64,000 nucleotides of DNA from assembly GCA_963787205.1 (NCBI GenBank), contig CAWBCD010000006.1, positions 62,001 to 126,000 on the forward strand, read 5' to 3'. The DNA comes from DATFNI01 sp963787205 (GTDB taxonomy: Bacteria > Bacteroidota > Rhodothermia > Balneolales > DATFMH01). The position numbers and the translations under genes are program-made. The notes below the pieces were generated by a model that was given only the letters and a program-made list of their open reading frames with translations, ran no database searches and had not been told where the DNA came from. Shown piece after piece: positions 1-9,041 of the stretch. Each line of letters begins with the position of its first letter. Position 1 is the first letter of the stretch.

Positions 1-183
1 TATCATGACAATTTTGATCGCTTTACTATATTAACACTAATATGGAATGTGATTTCCGACCTAACCTTCGATAATTATAAGATTTTACGATAAGAGTCGT
101 TGTATTTTCTCACATATAATAATTTTAAAAAGACAGGATAACGGACCTTAGTCATTTTGGGCAGGTCTCAAATGATATAATCA

Positions 184-1167
184 ATGCTAAAAAAATTTAT
201 CAAAGAACTGCTCAGTTACCATAAAGTTGGCGTTTTTTCGCATGAACGTCCCGATGGAGATGCCATTGGATCACAGATTGCTTTTACCATATGGCTGCAA
301 AAAAACGGCGTTGAGGCTGTTCCATTCAATCAGGATGAGGTCCCCTCCAATATTAAATGGCTTGAAGATTATCTGAAGATTGTTCTCCCCAAAAAAAAAT
401 TAATCGATCAGTGTGAGGCCTTTGTCTTCATCGATGGTAACCGTGCCAATCGTTTCGGAGAGCTCGGCTCTTATGTCTTTACCACGGATAAACCGCGTTA
501 TCTCATTGATCATCATCCCGATCCGGAAACAGAGAGTTTTGAGGATATTTACAGCGTTGCCGCCGCTTCTTCATCTGCAGAACTGGTATATCATATCTTC
601 GGTGCGTCCAACCCGGACCTGATAGATGAGGCGGTAGCCAAAGCGCTCTACACCGGCATCATGACAGATACCGGCTCTTTTCGTTTTGAATCTGTCACCC
701 CTGAAGTTCACCTGATCGTTGCCGATCTTCTCAGGCGTGGCGATTTTAGACCTAATGAAATTCACGAAAAAATTTATGATGACCGCACGCCTGATCAGGT
801 GAGACTATTGGGTCTGGCCCTGGAAACCGTAGAGACCTTTGCCGATGGTCAGATCGGAACTATTACCATAACCGACAAGATGCTCAGGGATACTCATTGC
901 ATATATGCTGACACCGAAGGCTTTGTTTCATACCCGCTAAGCCTGGTCGGTACCAGGGCGGCTGTACTGTTTTGCGAACTCGACGGGAGAATAAAACTCA
1001 GTCTTCGCACAAAATCGGGTATACTCGCGAACGTCTGGGCACGTTTATTTGGTGGTGGCGGACATGACAGAGCCGCCGGCGCATGGCACAACGGACCACT
1101 AGAAGCTGCTAAAAAGGAAGTAATCGAAGCCGGTATGGAACAGTTGGCCTCGTTAAATGCTGATTGA
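184..1167 (+). CDS. DHH/DHHA1 family phosphoesterase (NrnA-like)
   Basis: A 327-residue protein with the order of a bifunctional oligoribonuclease/pAp phosphatase (NrnA) or related DHH enzyme. The N-terminal metal-binding motif is SHERPDGDAIGS (H20, D24, D26). D84 lies in FIDGNR, the DHH triplet is at 109-111 in LIDHHPD, and D162 in TGIMTDTGSF. The C-terminal DHHA1 domain carries GGGGHDRAAGA at about 290-300, the substrate-binding glycine loop. The family uses Mn2+ to hydrolyse short oligonucleotides or 3'-phosphoadenosine 5'-phosphate in the cytoplasm. It lies only 8 bp upstream of the protease gene that follows, so the two are probably co-transcribed. The upstream 183 bases show no other gene. 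The family is certain; the exact substrate is not. Confidence 0.9.
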   Translation: MLKKFIKELLSYHKVGVFSHERPDGDAIGSQIAFTIWLQKNGVEAVPFNQDEVPSNIKWLEDYLKIVLPKKKLIDQCEAFVFIDGNRANRFGELGSYVFTTDKPRYLIDHHPDPETESFEDIYSVAAASSSAELVYHIFGASNPDLIDEAVAKALYTGIMTDTGSFRFESVTPEVHLIVADLLRRGDFRPNEIHEKIYDDRTPDQVRLLGLALETVETFADGQIGTITITDKMLRDTHCIYADTEGFVSYPLSLVGTRAAVLFCELDGRIKLSLRTKSGILANVWARLFGGGGHDRAAGAWHNGPLEAAKKEVIEAGMEQLASLNAD

Positions 1168-1175
1168 CTGACACT

Positions 1176-2432
1176 ATGCTTTCATCATACAGAAAATCCT
1201 CACTGGTTGTATTGACTGCAATCTCTGTTTTGGCTGGTTGCCAAAATGGATCTAACAGTTCGGATACCACTCAAAAAAAAGATAGTTCCGCTGTTACAGC
1301 CATTCGCAACAAAAGCAAAATCGCCTCCTTTTTTCAGGGTGCCGATACCGGCAAATCCAGAAAAAAGTTCAACTCAGCCAACCAAGACGTGACTGACAGC
1401 CGGCAAAATGCAATTACAAGAGCCACGGCCGAGGTAAGCCCCACCGTAGTCAGCGTCAGTGTAACGGAAGTAGTTAAAGAAGATCAGAGTTATAGTTATG
1501 ATCCCTTTTTCGGCTACTTTATAAACCCGGGACGAATGCGTCAGTATAAAAGTCTGGGCACGGGTTTCATCATCAGTCCGGATGGTCTTGTTGTGACCAA
1601 CCAGCATGTTATCGGGAAAAATCCGAATAAGATCCTTGTTACATTTTCCGGAAAGAGCTATGACGCCAAACTTCTGGGTGAGGATGAATATGCCGATATC
1701 GCTCTTCTTAAAATAAAAGCTGATAAAAAACTTAAATATGTTCACTTCGGAAATTCAGACAATGCCATTGTCGGCGAGTGGTGCATCGCTATTGGCAATC
1801 CATTCGGTTTATTTGAGGATGGTAAACCTACCGTCACTGTGGGCGTAATCAGTGCCAAGAACCGGGATTTCCGCCCGGATCCCAGCGAACCGCGTACCTA
1901 TCTTAACATGCTGCAAACCGACGCGGCCATTAACCGCGGTAATTCTGGTGGCCCGCTCATTAATTCACTGGGGCAAGTCATCGGTATGAATACATTTATT
2001 TATACTGGTGGAACAAGTAACGGTTTTGTAGGGCTCGGATTTGCCATTCCCAGCAACAGGATTGTTAAAATTGTCAATCAACTGGAACAGCATGGCAAGG
2101 TCACCCTTGGCTTTGATCCCGGGTTCCAGGTAAAACCGATCAGTCTGCAAACAGCTTATAAATACGATTTACCACTCATACAGGGCGTCTACGTATATAG
2201 CGTCAATCGTGATGGACCGGCATACAAAGCGGGTATATTGCCAGGCGATATTTTATGGAAAATCGGAGACGAACGGATATACAGTTATACCCACTTCCAG
2301 GCACTGTTGCGTGAATATAAGAAAGGGGACACCGTGCATTTTGTGATCTTCCGTCGGGGCAAATTTTACAAGGCTAGCATGACCCTGACAAACAAAGTGG
2401 AAGGAAGAAAATCAGAAGCCAACGCAAACTAA
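1176..2432 (+). CDS. HtrA/DegP-like serine protease lipoprotein with one PDZ domain
   Basis: Trypsin-like periplasmic protease of the HtrA family. I prefer the ATG at 1176 to the in-frame TTG at 1164 because it starts directly at the lipoprotein signal, MLSSYRKSS then a hydrophobic stretch ending in lipobox LAGC, and it avoids overlapping the previous gene. Catalytic residues counted from this start are H144 (TNQHVIG), D174 (YADIALLKI) and S257 (RGNSGGPL). A single PDZ domain follows (GVYVYSVNRDGPAYKAGI to the end), with PAYKAGILPGDI as its binding-loop region. One PDZ and a lipid anchor resemble DegS-like or FCB-type DO proteases rather than soluble two-PDZ DegP. Expected role: quality control of misfolded envelope proteins, membrane-anchored on the periplasmic side. 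Confidence 0.9.
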   Translation: MLSSYRKSSLVVLTAISVLAGCQNGSNSSDTTQKKDSSAVTAIRNKSKIASFFQGADTGKSRKKFNSANQDVTDSRQNAITRATAEVSPTVVSVSVTEVVKEDQSYSYDPFFGYFINPGRMRQYKSLGTGFIISPDGLVVTNQHVIGKNPNKILVTFSGKSYDAKLLGEDEYADIALLKIKADKKLKYVHFGNSDNAIVGEWCIAIGNPFGLFEDGKPTVTVGVISAKNRDFRPDPSEPRTYLNMLQTDAAINRGNSGGPLINSLGQVIGMNTFIYTGGTSNGFVGLGFAIPSNRIVKIVNQLEQHGKVTLGFDPGFQVKPISLQTAYKYDLPLIQGVYVYSVNRDGPAYKAGILPGDILWKIGDERIYSYTHFQALLREYKKGDTVHFVIFRRGKFYKASMTLTNKVEGRKSEANAN

Positions 2433-2476
2433 CCAATCAAAACCATTCCGCGGCTGAATACCATTTGTTCAAAAGC

Positions 2477-3244
2477 CTATTCATCCTTTCTGTTCAGAAA
2501 CTCTTCAACACGTTTGTGATGCTCCGCGGAACCCCACAGGCGTGCAAAAACTTCCAGTTCCGCTTCCAGCGATTCTTTTCTTTCGATTTGAATAGCCCTT
2601 TCGGCTCCTTCTTTGATCGCCCTGATAAGATGCCGGTCGTTCCTGGCCATCAATTCCCCCAGTCTCAAAACCTCCCGGTCCAGTTGATCTCCGGAGAACG
2701 AGTGATTAATCAAACCGGCCATCAACGCTTCCTGAGCCGTCACCGACCGACCCGTTGCCAGCCATTCGAGGGCCCGTGCTCTTCCAACGCGTTCAATCAG
2801 CCGGGTTAACCCGCCCCATCCCGGTGTGAGATAAAACTGTGACTGCGTGAAATGAAACCGGCTGTGTTCTGCGGCAATCCGGAAATCGAATGCAAGAGAC
2901 AGTTCGCAACCACCGCCATAAGCATCTCCATTGATACTGGCGATGGTCCAGCACGGGGCGTCCTCGATACGTTGCAGAATGCGGCTCATTCGGGCGGCCA
3001 TTTCACGACCTTCTTCCGCGGTGCGAAGGCTGGTGAACTCCCTCAGATCGCCACCGGATGCAAAATATCGTTGTCCCGATCCCTTCAGGATGAATACCCT
3101 GATTCCGTCATCCGTCTCTACCTGGGAGACAACATGCGCCAGTTGATCCATCACTTCGAAGTTGAGCGCATTCAGAGCATCAGGACGATTGATCCGGGCC
3201 TCGTAGATGGGTCCAATTTTTTGAGCTATTAGAACATCTGCCAT
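2477..3244 (-). CDS. Enoyl-CoA hydratase/isomerase family protein
   Basis: Crotonase-fold protein of 255 residues starting at MADVLIAQKIGP; an upstream in-frame start would add 21 residues not typical of the family. Oxyanion-hole elements are visible as FASGGDLREF and NGDAYGGGCELS. The first catalytic glutamate of hydratases is present (GGGCELS). The second, normally in a PEV/PEI-type segment, appears to be replaced: the local sequence is FTQSQFYLTPGWGG. The protein could therefore be an isomerase or another crotonase-fold enzyme acting on a CoA thioester rather than a classical hydratase. It ends convergently with the preceding protease gene. No other beta-oxidation genes lie nearby. Confidence 0.85.
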   Translation of the reverse strand: MADVLIAQKIGPIYEARINRPDALNALNFEVMDQLAHVVSQVETDDGIRVFILKGSGQRYFASGGDLREFTSLRTAEEGREMAARMSRILQRIEDAPCWTIASINGDAYGGGCELSLAFDFRIAAEHSRFHFTQSQFYLTPGWGGLTRLIERVGRARALEWLATGRSVTAQEALMAGLINHSFSGDQLDREVLRLGELMARNDRHLIRAIKEGAERAIQIERKESLEAELEVFARLWGSAEHHKRVEEFLNRKDE

Positions 3245-3410
3245 AGCAAAAGAAATAGTGATTAACGTGAGTTCATACTGTATTAGACAATCAACTGTTT
3301 GTGGCACAAATCAATATGCAGATTTCTGCGGTACAAAACGGAAAAAAGAAAGCAGGATTGATAAACTAAATCCGGATAATGAAATTCCTGAGCATTCCGC
3401 TCACGACAGA

Positions 3411-3734
3411 TTATTCTGAATCCCTGGTCTCCTTGAGAATCCAGTCAAGGTACGGTTGGTGACCTCCCTCAATGGGCAGGGCCACAACGCAGGGACAGTC
3501 GTAACTGTGCAGGGTGACCACCCGTTCGCGCAAAGCGTCCAGACGATCCTCCATGGTCTTGGCAATCAGGATGGTCTCGTGGGCATCATTGACTTCATCG
3601 TTCCACCAGTAAATGGAATGCATGCTTCCAACGATATTTACGCAAGCTGCCAGGTGTTCTTCAACCAATTGACGACCAATCGTTTCGGCTTCCTCACGAT
3701 TACCTGTGGTGATATAAACAAAATAGTGTTTCAT
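3411..3734 (-). CDS. cutA: Divalent-cation tolerance protein CutA
   Basis: A 107-residue CutA1-type protein, the normal family length. I start it at MKHYFVYITTG because the 30 residues an upstream start would add do not look like the family. Typical features are the N-terminal strand FVYITTGNREEAETIG, LAACVNIVGSMHSIYWW, and the C-terminal block CPCVVALPIEGGHQPYLDWI. CutA forms very stable ferredoxin-fold trimers. It is genetically tied to copper and divalent-metal tolerance, though its molecular role is still debated. It is read in the same direction as the enoyl-CoA hydratase-like gene but is separated from it by 166 bp, so a shared transcript is only possible. Confidence 0.92.
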   Translation of the reverse strand: MKHYFVYITTGNREEAETIGRQLVEEHLAACVNIVGSMHSIYWWNDEVNDAHETILIAKTMEDRLDALRERVVTLHSYDCPCVVALPIEGGHQPYLDWILKETRDSE

Positions 3735-3910
3735 GTGAATACGTTTATCTCTCCCTGAACCGGAATTATATAAGGAAAAACATGGTGCTTCTCTTTTTGG
3801 TTTACAGATGACTTGGAAAGACAACAGTGGTTGATAACCATTTAAAGAAATAGTACTTTTCCAAGTCTGTATAGCAAATGATGTTTTAAGTCAAATATTG
3901 CTGTTACTCT

Positions 3911-3992
3911 GCGAGAGTGGTGGAATTGGTAGACACGCTAGATTTAGGATCTAGTGCCTAGCGGCGTGGGGGTTCGAGTCCCCCCTCTCGTA
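3911..3992 (+). tRNA. tRNA-Leu (anticodon TAG)
   Basis: Class II tRNA of 82 nt without encoded CCA. The acceptor stem GCGAGAG pairs with CTCTCGT (one G-U), with discriminator A. The D arm has TGGTAGACACG. The anticodon stem CTAGA/TCTAG encloses TTTAGGA, giving anticodon TAG. A variable arm precedes the T arm GGGGGTTCGAGTCCCCC. It stands just upstream of the trigger factor gene. Confidence 0.96.
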
Positions 3993-4043
3993 CGATGCTA
4001 ATATATCACACATCTTTCTAATCACACAATAAAGCTTTTAAAC

Positions 4044-5330
4044 GTGGATATTTTTGTTGAAGAACTTAGTCCTGTAGATCGAAAGATCAAAATCACTGCT
4101 GATCGTACGGATCTTAAAGACACTTTTGAAAAGGCCTATCGCCGCTATCGGAAAATGGTGACTCTTCCCGGCTTTCGCCCCGGGCAGGTACCTGTTGGGA
4201 TGATTAAAAAACGTTTTGGAAAAGAGATTGAAGCCGAAGAGATCCAAAAATACCTGACGGACCTGTATAACAAGGAAATTCTTCCTAAACATCAACCCAT
4301 CGGCGAACCCGATTTTGAAGCAATCAAATGGGAAGACGACCAGTTGGAAGCAGAACTGAAGATTGGCGTGGAACCTGAATTCGAGCTGATCGAGCCCAAG
4401 GAAATCACTGTCGATATGCTTGTGCACGATGTCACCGACGAAGATGTCGACAAGGAAATCGAACACATGCTCGAGCACGAAGCAAAATGGGTTGAAACCG
4501 AGGAGGCCTCCGGTGAAAAAAGCCAGGTTACCTTCGATGCCACCGCTTTGGACGAAGAGGGTAATCCGAAGGAAGACGACACCGATAAGGATCAAAAGGT
4601 TAATCTTGAAAATGTGCAGGACGATAACCTGAAATTAGCACTAATCGGGAAAAAAGTCGGCGAAACAGTCGATGCCGATCTCGGTTCGGAAGAGGAACCT
4701 GCTAAATTTCGTATTCTGATCAAAAAAGTGGAAACCAAGGAAACCCCTGAGTTGAATGAGGAAATCATCAAAAGACAGTCCAATGGAGAGGCTGAAGATG
4801 AGGACAGTTTCCGCGGATATATGAAAAGCCGGATCCAGGATTATTATGATCAGACAGCGAAACAACTGGCTCAACAGCAGATTCGTGATGAATATGTCAA
4901 AAAGCAGGAGTTTGACGTTCCTCAAACCCTGGTTGAACGCATCCTCAATGGCTATCTTGAACAGGTGAAGAACCGGTATGGTGATCGTCTGCCGGCTGAT
5001 TTTGAAGAAGAAAAATATAAAGAAGAAAACAAGGAAAGAGCCGTTGATGAGGCGAAGTGGTTTTTTATCTCGGAAAATCTCGAAAAAAAATACGAGATTG
5101 AGGTCGAAGAAAACGATTTGGATGAGTTTCTCGGCCAGGAAGCCAAGCAGTATGGACTCGATGCCGCTTCTCTGAAACAGATTTATGCCGGTTCGGGCGA
5201 CATGCTCAACCAGTTGCGTTTAAACATCAGAGGCGATAAACTCATGAAAAAACTGCTGGACGAAGTTTCTCTGAACGAAATGGACAAAGATGCGTTTCAG
5301 AAGAAACACAATAAAAATTCAGAGGAATGA
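4044..5330 (+). CDS. tig: Trigger factor (ribosome-associated chaperone / PPIase)
   Basis: A 428-residue trigger factor, close to the usual 430. It starts with GTG at 4044. The N-terminal ribosome-binding domain includes the signature LPGFRPGQVPVGMIKKRFG at about residues 40-60. The middle FKBP-type peptidyl-prolyl isomerase domain runs from about 150 to 240 (EASGEKSQVTFDATALDEEG, LIGKKVGETVDADL), and a long helical C-terminal chaperone domain follows. Trigger factor binds nascent chains at the ribosome exit. The stop codon is 4 bp before clpP, and clpX follows: the tig-clpP-clpX order is widely conserved and points to one transcription unit. The C-terminal half is very rich in Lys and Glu. 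Confidence 0.97.
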   Translation: MDIFVEELSPVDRKIKITADRTDLKDTFEKAYRRYRKMVTLPGFRPGQVPVGMIKKRFGKEIEAEEIQKYLTDLYNKEILPKHQPIGEPDFEAIKWEDDQLEAELKIGVEPEFELIEPKEITVDMLVHDVTDEDVDKEIEHMLEHEAKWVETEEASGEKSQVTFDATALDEEGNPKEDDTDKDQKVNLENVQDDNLKLALIGKKVGETVDADLGSEEEPAKFRILIKKVETKETPELNEEIIKRQSNGEAEDEDSFRGYMKSRIQDYYDQTAKQLAQQQIRDEYVKKQEFDVPQTLVERILNGYLEQVKNRYGDRLPADFEEEKYKEENKERAVDEAKWFFISENLEKKYEIEVEENDLDEFLGQEAKQYGLDAASLKQIYAGSGDMLNQLRLNIRGDKLMKKLLDEVSLNEMDKDAFQKKHNKNSEE

Positions 5331-5334
5331 TCAT

Positions 5335-5985
5335 ATGATTATTGATAAACAACCTTTATATGACCTGAGTACTGATATGGCGGGCAAAACTTATAATCAG
5401 CTCGTACCAATGGTCATTGAAACCACCGGCCGGGGAGAACGGGCTTATGATATTTACTCCCGGCTTTTAAAAGACCGGATCATCATTTTGGGGACACCAG
5501 TCAATGATACCGTCGCCAGTAATATTATTGCCCAAATGCTGTTTCTTGATTCTGAAGATTCAGAGAAGGATATTAATTTCTATATAAACAGTCCGGGTGG
5601 TGTCGTATCATCCGGTTTGGCAATTTATGATACCATGCAATTTGTAAAAAGTGATGTGGCTACATTTTGCATGGGTATGGCCGCTTCGATGGGTGCTGTG
5701 CTGTTGACAGCCGGTGCCAAGGGTAAGCGTCATGTATTACCGAATGCACGAGTGATGATCCATCAACCACTGGGAGGTGTACAGGGTCAGGCTAGTGATA
5801 TCGAGATTGAAGCAAGAGAAATCGTACGCATCAAAAAAACACTTAGTGAAATCATTTCTTCACATACCGGGAAGGATGTAGAACAGGTTATGAAAGATTC
5901 AGATCGTAACCGCTGGATGGATGCAAATGAATCTCTGGACTACGGGTTGGTGGATAGTATCCTCCGACGTGAAAAGAAAAAATAG
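5335..5985 (+). CDS. clpP: ATP-dependent Clp protease proteolytic subunit ClpP
   Basis: A 216-residue ClpP starting at MIIDKQPLYD; AGAGGA at 5321-5326 is a good ribosome binding site for this ATG. The catalytic serine is S118 in GMAASMGA and the histidine H143 in MIHQPLGG. The third triad position, aligned by the flanking DxDRxRW and YGLVDSIL sequences, is Asn192 (codon AAC) where E. coli ClpP has Asp. Active ClpP homologues with Asn at this site are known (Listeria ClpP1), so the protein may still be active, with altered activation. The product forms the tetradecameric chamber loaded by ClpX, which is encoded next. Confidence 0.97.
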   Translation: MIIDKQPLYDLSTDMAGKTYNQLVPMVIETTGRGERAYDIYSRLLKDRIIILGTPVNDTVASNIIAQMLFLDSEDSEKDINFYINSPGGVVSSGLAIYDTMQFVKSDVATFCMGMAASMGAVLLTAGAKGKRHVLPNARVMIHQPLGGVQGQASDIEIEAREIVRIKKTLSEIISSHTGKDVEQVMKDSDRNRWMDANESLDYGLVDSILRREKKK

Positions 5986-6018
5986 TTAAATTGAAATTTT
6001 TACCCCCACTGTTGAGGC

Positions 6019-7272
6019 ATGAGCGATAAACACGATCCCAAAGTTATCTATTGCTCTTTCTGCGGCCGTTCCAATTACGAAGTGAACAGCATGGTCGCCG
6101 GACCAGACGTATATATCTGCGACCGGTGTGTTGCGGACGCCAGTGGTATCGTTAAAAGCGATCTGGCTACACGTGCCCGTAAACGCGCAGAGAGCTATAA
6201 ACCTATTCTGAAACCCATCGAGCTGAAGTCCCGACTCGACGAGTACGTCATAGGACAGGACTACGCAAAGAAAACACTTTCTGTTGCTGTTTATAACCAC
6301 TATAAACGTATCAGCAGCGAGATGGACCATACACTCGGCGAGATCGATATCGAGAAAAGCAACATACTGCTCATTGGTCCAACCGGTTGTGGAAAGACCC
6401 TTTTGGCAAAGACACTCGCCGACATTATCGACGTTCCATTTTGCATCGCTGACGCAACGGCCCTTACGGAAGCGGGATATGTGGGTGAAGATGTGGAGAG
6501 CATTCTCTCCAATCTCCTGCAGGTTGCCGACTACGACGTGGAGCGCGCGCAGCGCGGTATTATTTATCTCGATGAAATCGACAAGATTGCCCGTAAGGGG
6601 GACAATCCATCCATTACCCGCGATGTATCCGGTGAAGGTGTCCAACAGGCACTTCTGAAAATTCTGGAAGGCACTGTAGCCAATGTCCCGCCAAAAGGCG
6701 GACGGAAACACCCGGAACAGAGCTTTATCAACGTTGATACAAAAAATATCCTCTTCATCGTCGGCGGCGCCTTTGACGGTCTTTCTGAGATCATTGCCCG
6801 ACGCATGTCTACTGGAGCGATGGGCTTCCAGCGCTCTGAGGGACACAAGTTCGACAAAGATGATCCGGATATATTCATCCATGTGGAACCCGAGGATCTG
6901 CAAAAGTTCGGATTGATTCCGGAACTGATCGGTCGTTTGCCTGTCATCGCCGGATTACATGAGTTGTCACGTGAAAGCATGGTGGATATTCTTACACAAC
7001 CTAAGAACGCGATCACCAAGCAGTACAAGAAGTTGTTTGCCATTGAAGGTATCGACCTGGAATTCGAGGAGGAAGCCCTTGATGCCATCGTGGAAAAGGC
7101 TCTTACCCGTAAGACAGGCGCCCGCGGTCTTCGTTCTATCATGGAGCGTGCCATGCTGGATATCATGTTCACGTTACCGACCATGAAGAACATCGAGCGC
7201 TGTATCATCACGCGTGCCACCATTGAAGAGAAGGCACCCCCGGTGTATGAAAAACGAAAGGCATCAGCCTAA
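6019..7272 (+). CDS. clpX: ATP-dependent Clp protease ATP-binding subunit ClpX
   Basis: A 417-residue AAA+ unfoldase. The N-terminal C4 zinc-binding domain has CSFCG and CDRC spaced as usual. Walker A is GPTGCGKT and Walker B IIYLDEID. Sensor and pore regions include AGYVGEDVES (the GYVG pore loop), and sensor 2 is GARGLRSIME. ClpX recognises tagged or specific substrates, unfolds them and feeds them to ClpP. It follows clpP by 33 bp and ends just before a strong rho-independent terminator, closing the tig-clpP-clpX unit. Confidence 0.97.
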   Translation: MSDKHDPKVIYCSFCGRSNYEVNSMVAGPDVYICDRCVADASGIVKSDLATRARKRAESYKPILKPIELKSRLDEYVIGQDYAKKTLSVAVYNHYKRISSEMDHTLGEIDIEKSNILLIGPTGCGKTLLAKTLADIIDVPFCIADATALTEAGYVGEDVESILSNLLQVADYDVERAQRGIIYLDEIDKIARKGDNPSITRDVSGEGVQQALLKILEGTVANVPPKGGRKHPEQSFINVDTKNILFIVGGAFDGLSEIIARRMSTGAMGFQRSEGHKFDKDDPDIFIHVEPEDLQKFGLIPELIGRLPVIAGLHELSRESMVDILTQPKNAITKQYKKLFAIEGIDLEFEEEALDAIVEKALTRKTGARGLRSIMERAMLDIMFTLPTMKNIERCIITRATIEEKAPPVYEKRKASA

Positions 7273-7321
7273 CGGACCGGACCGATCGCCTGATCATTCA
7301 TATAATTCCGTTCAACATTTT

Positions 7322-7354
7322 GGGATATCTGAACTTAAACAGATATCCCTTTTT
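7322..7354 (+). terminator. Rho-independent terminator after clpX
   Basis: Perfect 10-bp stem GGGATATCTG (7322-7331) and CAGATATCCC (7340-7349) with an 8-base loop, followed by five T. It is placed 49 bp after the clpX stop codon. Confidence 0.93.
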
Positions 7355-7714
7355 ATATTTAGACTGTACCAATAACCCGGGATAGTGACTTTCCCCCCCC
7401 TGGAGGAGGCTTATAGAAGGTCTCTACAGACGTATCGCAAGGAAACCACTTGCTGTTGATGAAACATACGTCAACACCCACCTTATTCCCTATCATCCAT
7501 ATCAGGAGTTACCCCACCTTTTCCATCGACAGATTCTTCTCTCCCGATCCGATTGATAAAATTGAACAAACTTGCAAAGCCGTTCATCAGAGAGTCCAAA
7601 ACACCTCATTTTGGGCTATTAATGCCATTAATTCATAAAACTGTTGTAAACCAACCCTGCTGTATGTACGTTTAACACCTGGTAACGGTATTTCTAACTT
7701 TATTCCGGTTTGCG
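7355..7714 (+). other. Intergenic region upstream of the histidine kinase
   Basis: About 360 bases between the clpX terminator and the histidine kinase start. The longest open frame inside (7450-7638) has no recognisable domain or start context and is not called. A run of eight C at about 7392-7399 is present. The region must carry the kinase promoter, but no clear consensus could be picked out by eye. Confidence 0.6.
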
Positions 7715-9022
7715 ATGAAATTCACTTTGAACTCATCTGGCGTAAAGATGGTCCTTATCCTGCTGCTGGTAGTAATTGGACTGGGATCTTTCTTCTACAC
7801 GCAGATACTGGTGGGACAGTTGAAGAAAAAGGAGCGCCTCAGTGTGCAGCTCTGGGCAAAGGCAATTGAATATAACGGGAGTCCACAGAACCAGCCTATA
7901 CGAAACGAACTAAAGGAAGTAACCAAAGAAATCTCCACATCGTCACAGATCTCGCAAACCAACAAGGTGCACTGGATCGATGTGATTGACCGAAGCGAGG
8001 CGGATCTGGCCAATGCGGCCGTTGATTTTGTAACAAATGAACTTATCATCAAAAACCGTTTTGAAATTCCATCCATCCTGACCGACAGCAATCGCACTGT
8101 ACTGAACACACGAAACATCGAACAAAAGAAAGTCAACAGAACCACTTTAGATCAATTGGCTGAGATGAACCAGCCAATTGCCATAGAAATCGGAGACGGT
8201 CCGAAACGGCAAAAACAGTATGTCTTTTACGGAGAAAGTTCGACGATCACTTTATTGCGTTATTTGCCCTACCTGCAGTTCAGCCTTCTTGCGGTTTTTC
8301 TGGCACTCGCGTATTCCAGTTGGAGCAGCATCCGGAAAAACGAGCAGTCGAGCTTATGGGTTGGCATGGCACGAGAAGCAGCCCACCAGCTTGGGACACC
8401 TATTTCGAGCCTGATGGGTTGGATCGCTCTTCTTAAAGACAGCCTGGATGACGAACAAAACCTGAACATCACTCATGAACTTTCATTAGATGTGAAGAGG
8501 CTGCAGAAAGTGGCCGATCGTTTTAACAAGATCGGTTCAGAGCCGGAGCTCAATAATGTCCGCCTGGAACCATCCTTGCGGGAGGTGATTCGGTACATGG
8601 AGATGCGCAAGCCCAAGGTTGGTAAACAGATCCATTTTGCAGATCACATTAATACGGAAACAAAACTGCGTCTGAACCCTGATCTCTTCCAGTGGGCCAT
8701 TGAAAATCTGATCAAAAATGCACTTGATGCTCTCGAAACCAATAAAACCAATCCGGAAATATCAGTCTCCACACAAAAAATAGAAGATCATGTGATCATT
8801 GAGATCAGTGATACTGGCAAGGGTATTGAGAAGAAATATCAGAAAGAGATATTTAAACCTGGTTACAGCACCAAGAAACGCGGATGGGGACTCGGTTTAA
8901 GCCTCACAAGGAGAATCATCGAAGAGTATCATGGCGGCAAAATATCTGTCGCTTCATCTACTCCAGGACAAGGCACTACCTTCCGAATTGAACTACCTCT
9001 GATGCACGCAATAGAAAGTTAA
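7715..9022 (+). CDS. Membrane sensor histidine kinase
   Basis: A 435-residue two-component sensor. Transmembrane segments lie at about 12-34 and 181-204 and enclose a periplasmic region of about 145 residues with no named sensor fold. The dimerisation/phosphoacceptor helix has H224 in AREAAHQLGTPISSLMGW. The catalytic domain shows the N box (LIKNALDAL), G1 (DTGKGI) and G2 (GWGLGLSL). The AHQLGTPISSL form of the H box is common in FCB-group kinases. No response regulator is adjacent: the next gene is a convergent sigma factor, so the partner is encoded elsewhere. Confidence 0.9.
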   Translation: MKFTLNSSGVKMVLILLLVVIGLGSFFYTQILVGQLKKKERLSVQLWAKAIEYNGSPQNQPIRNELKEVTKEISTSSQISQTNKVHWIDVIDRSEADLANAAVDFVTNELIIKNRFEIPSILTDSNRTVLNTRNIEQKKVNRTTLDQLAEMNQPIAIEIGDGPKRQKQYVFYGESSTITLLRYLPYLQFSLLAVFLALAYSSWSSIRKNEQSSLWVGMAREAAHQLGTPISSLMGWIALLKDSLDDEQNLNITHELSLDVKRLQKVADRFNKIGSEPELNNVRLEPSLREVIRYMEMRKPKVGKQIHFADHINTETKLRLNPDLFQWAIENLIKNALDALETNKTNPEISVSTQKIEDHVIIEISDTGKGIEKKYQKEIFKPGYSTKKRGWGLGLSLTRRIIEEYHGGKISVASSTPGQGTTFRIELPLMHAIES

Positions 9023-9041
9023 AAAACTGTCGTTTTTATAT

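Noticed and set aside
7450..7638. Open frame of 62 codons between clpX and the histidine kinase
   Set aside because: No domain, no upstream signal, composition like noncoding sequence; lies in the probable kinase promoter region.
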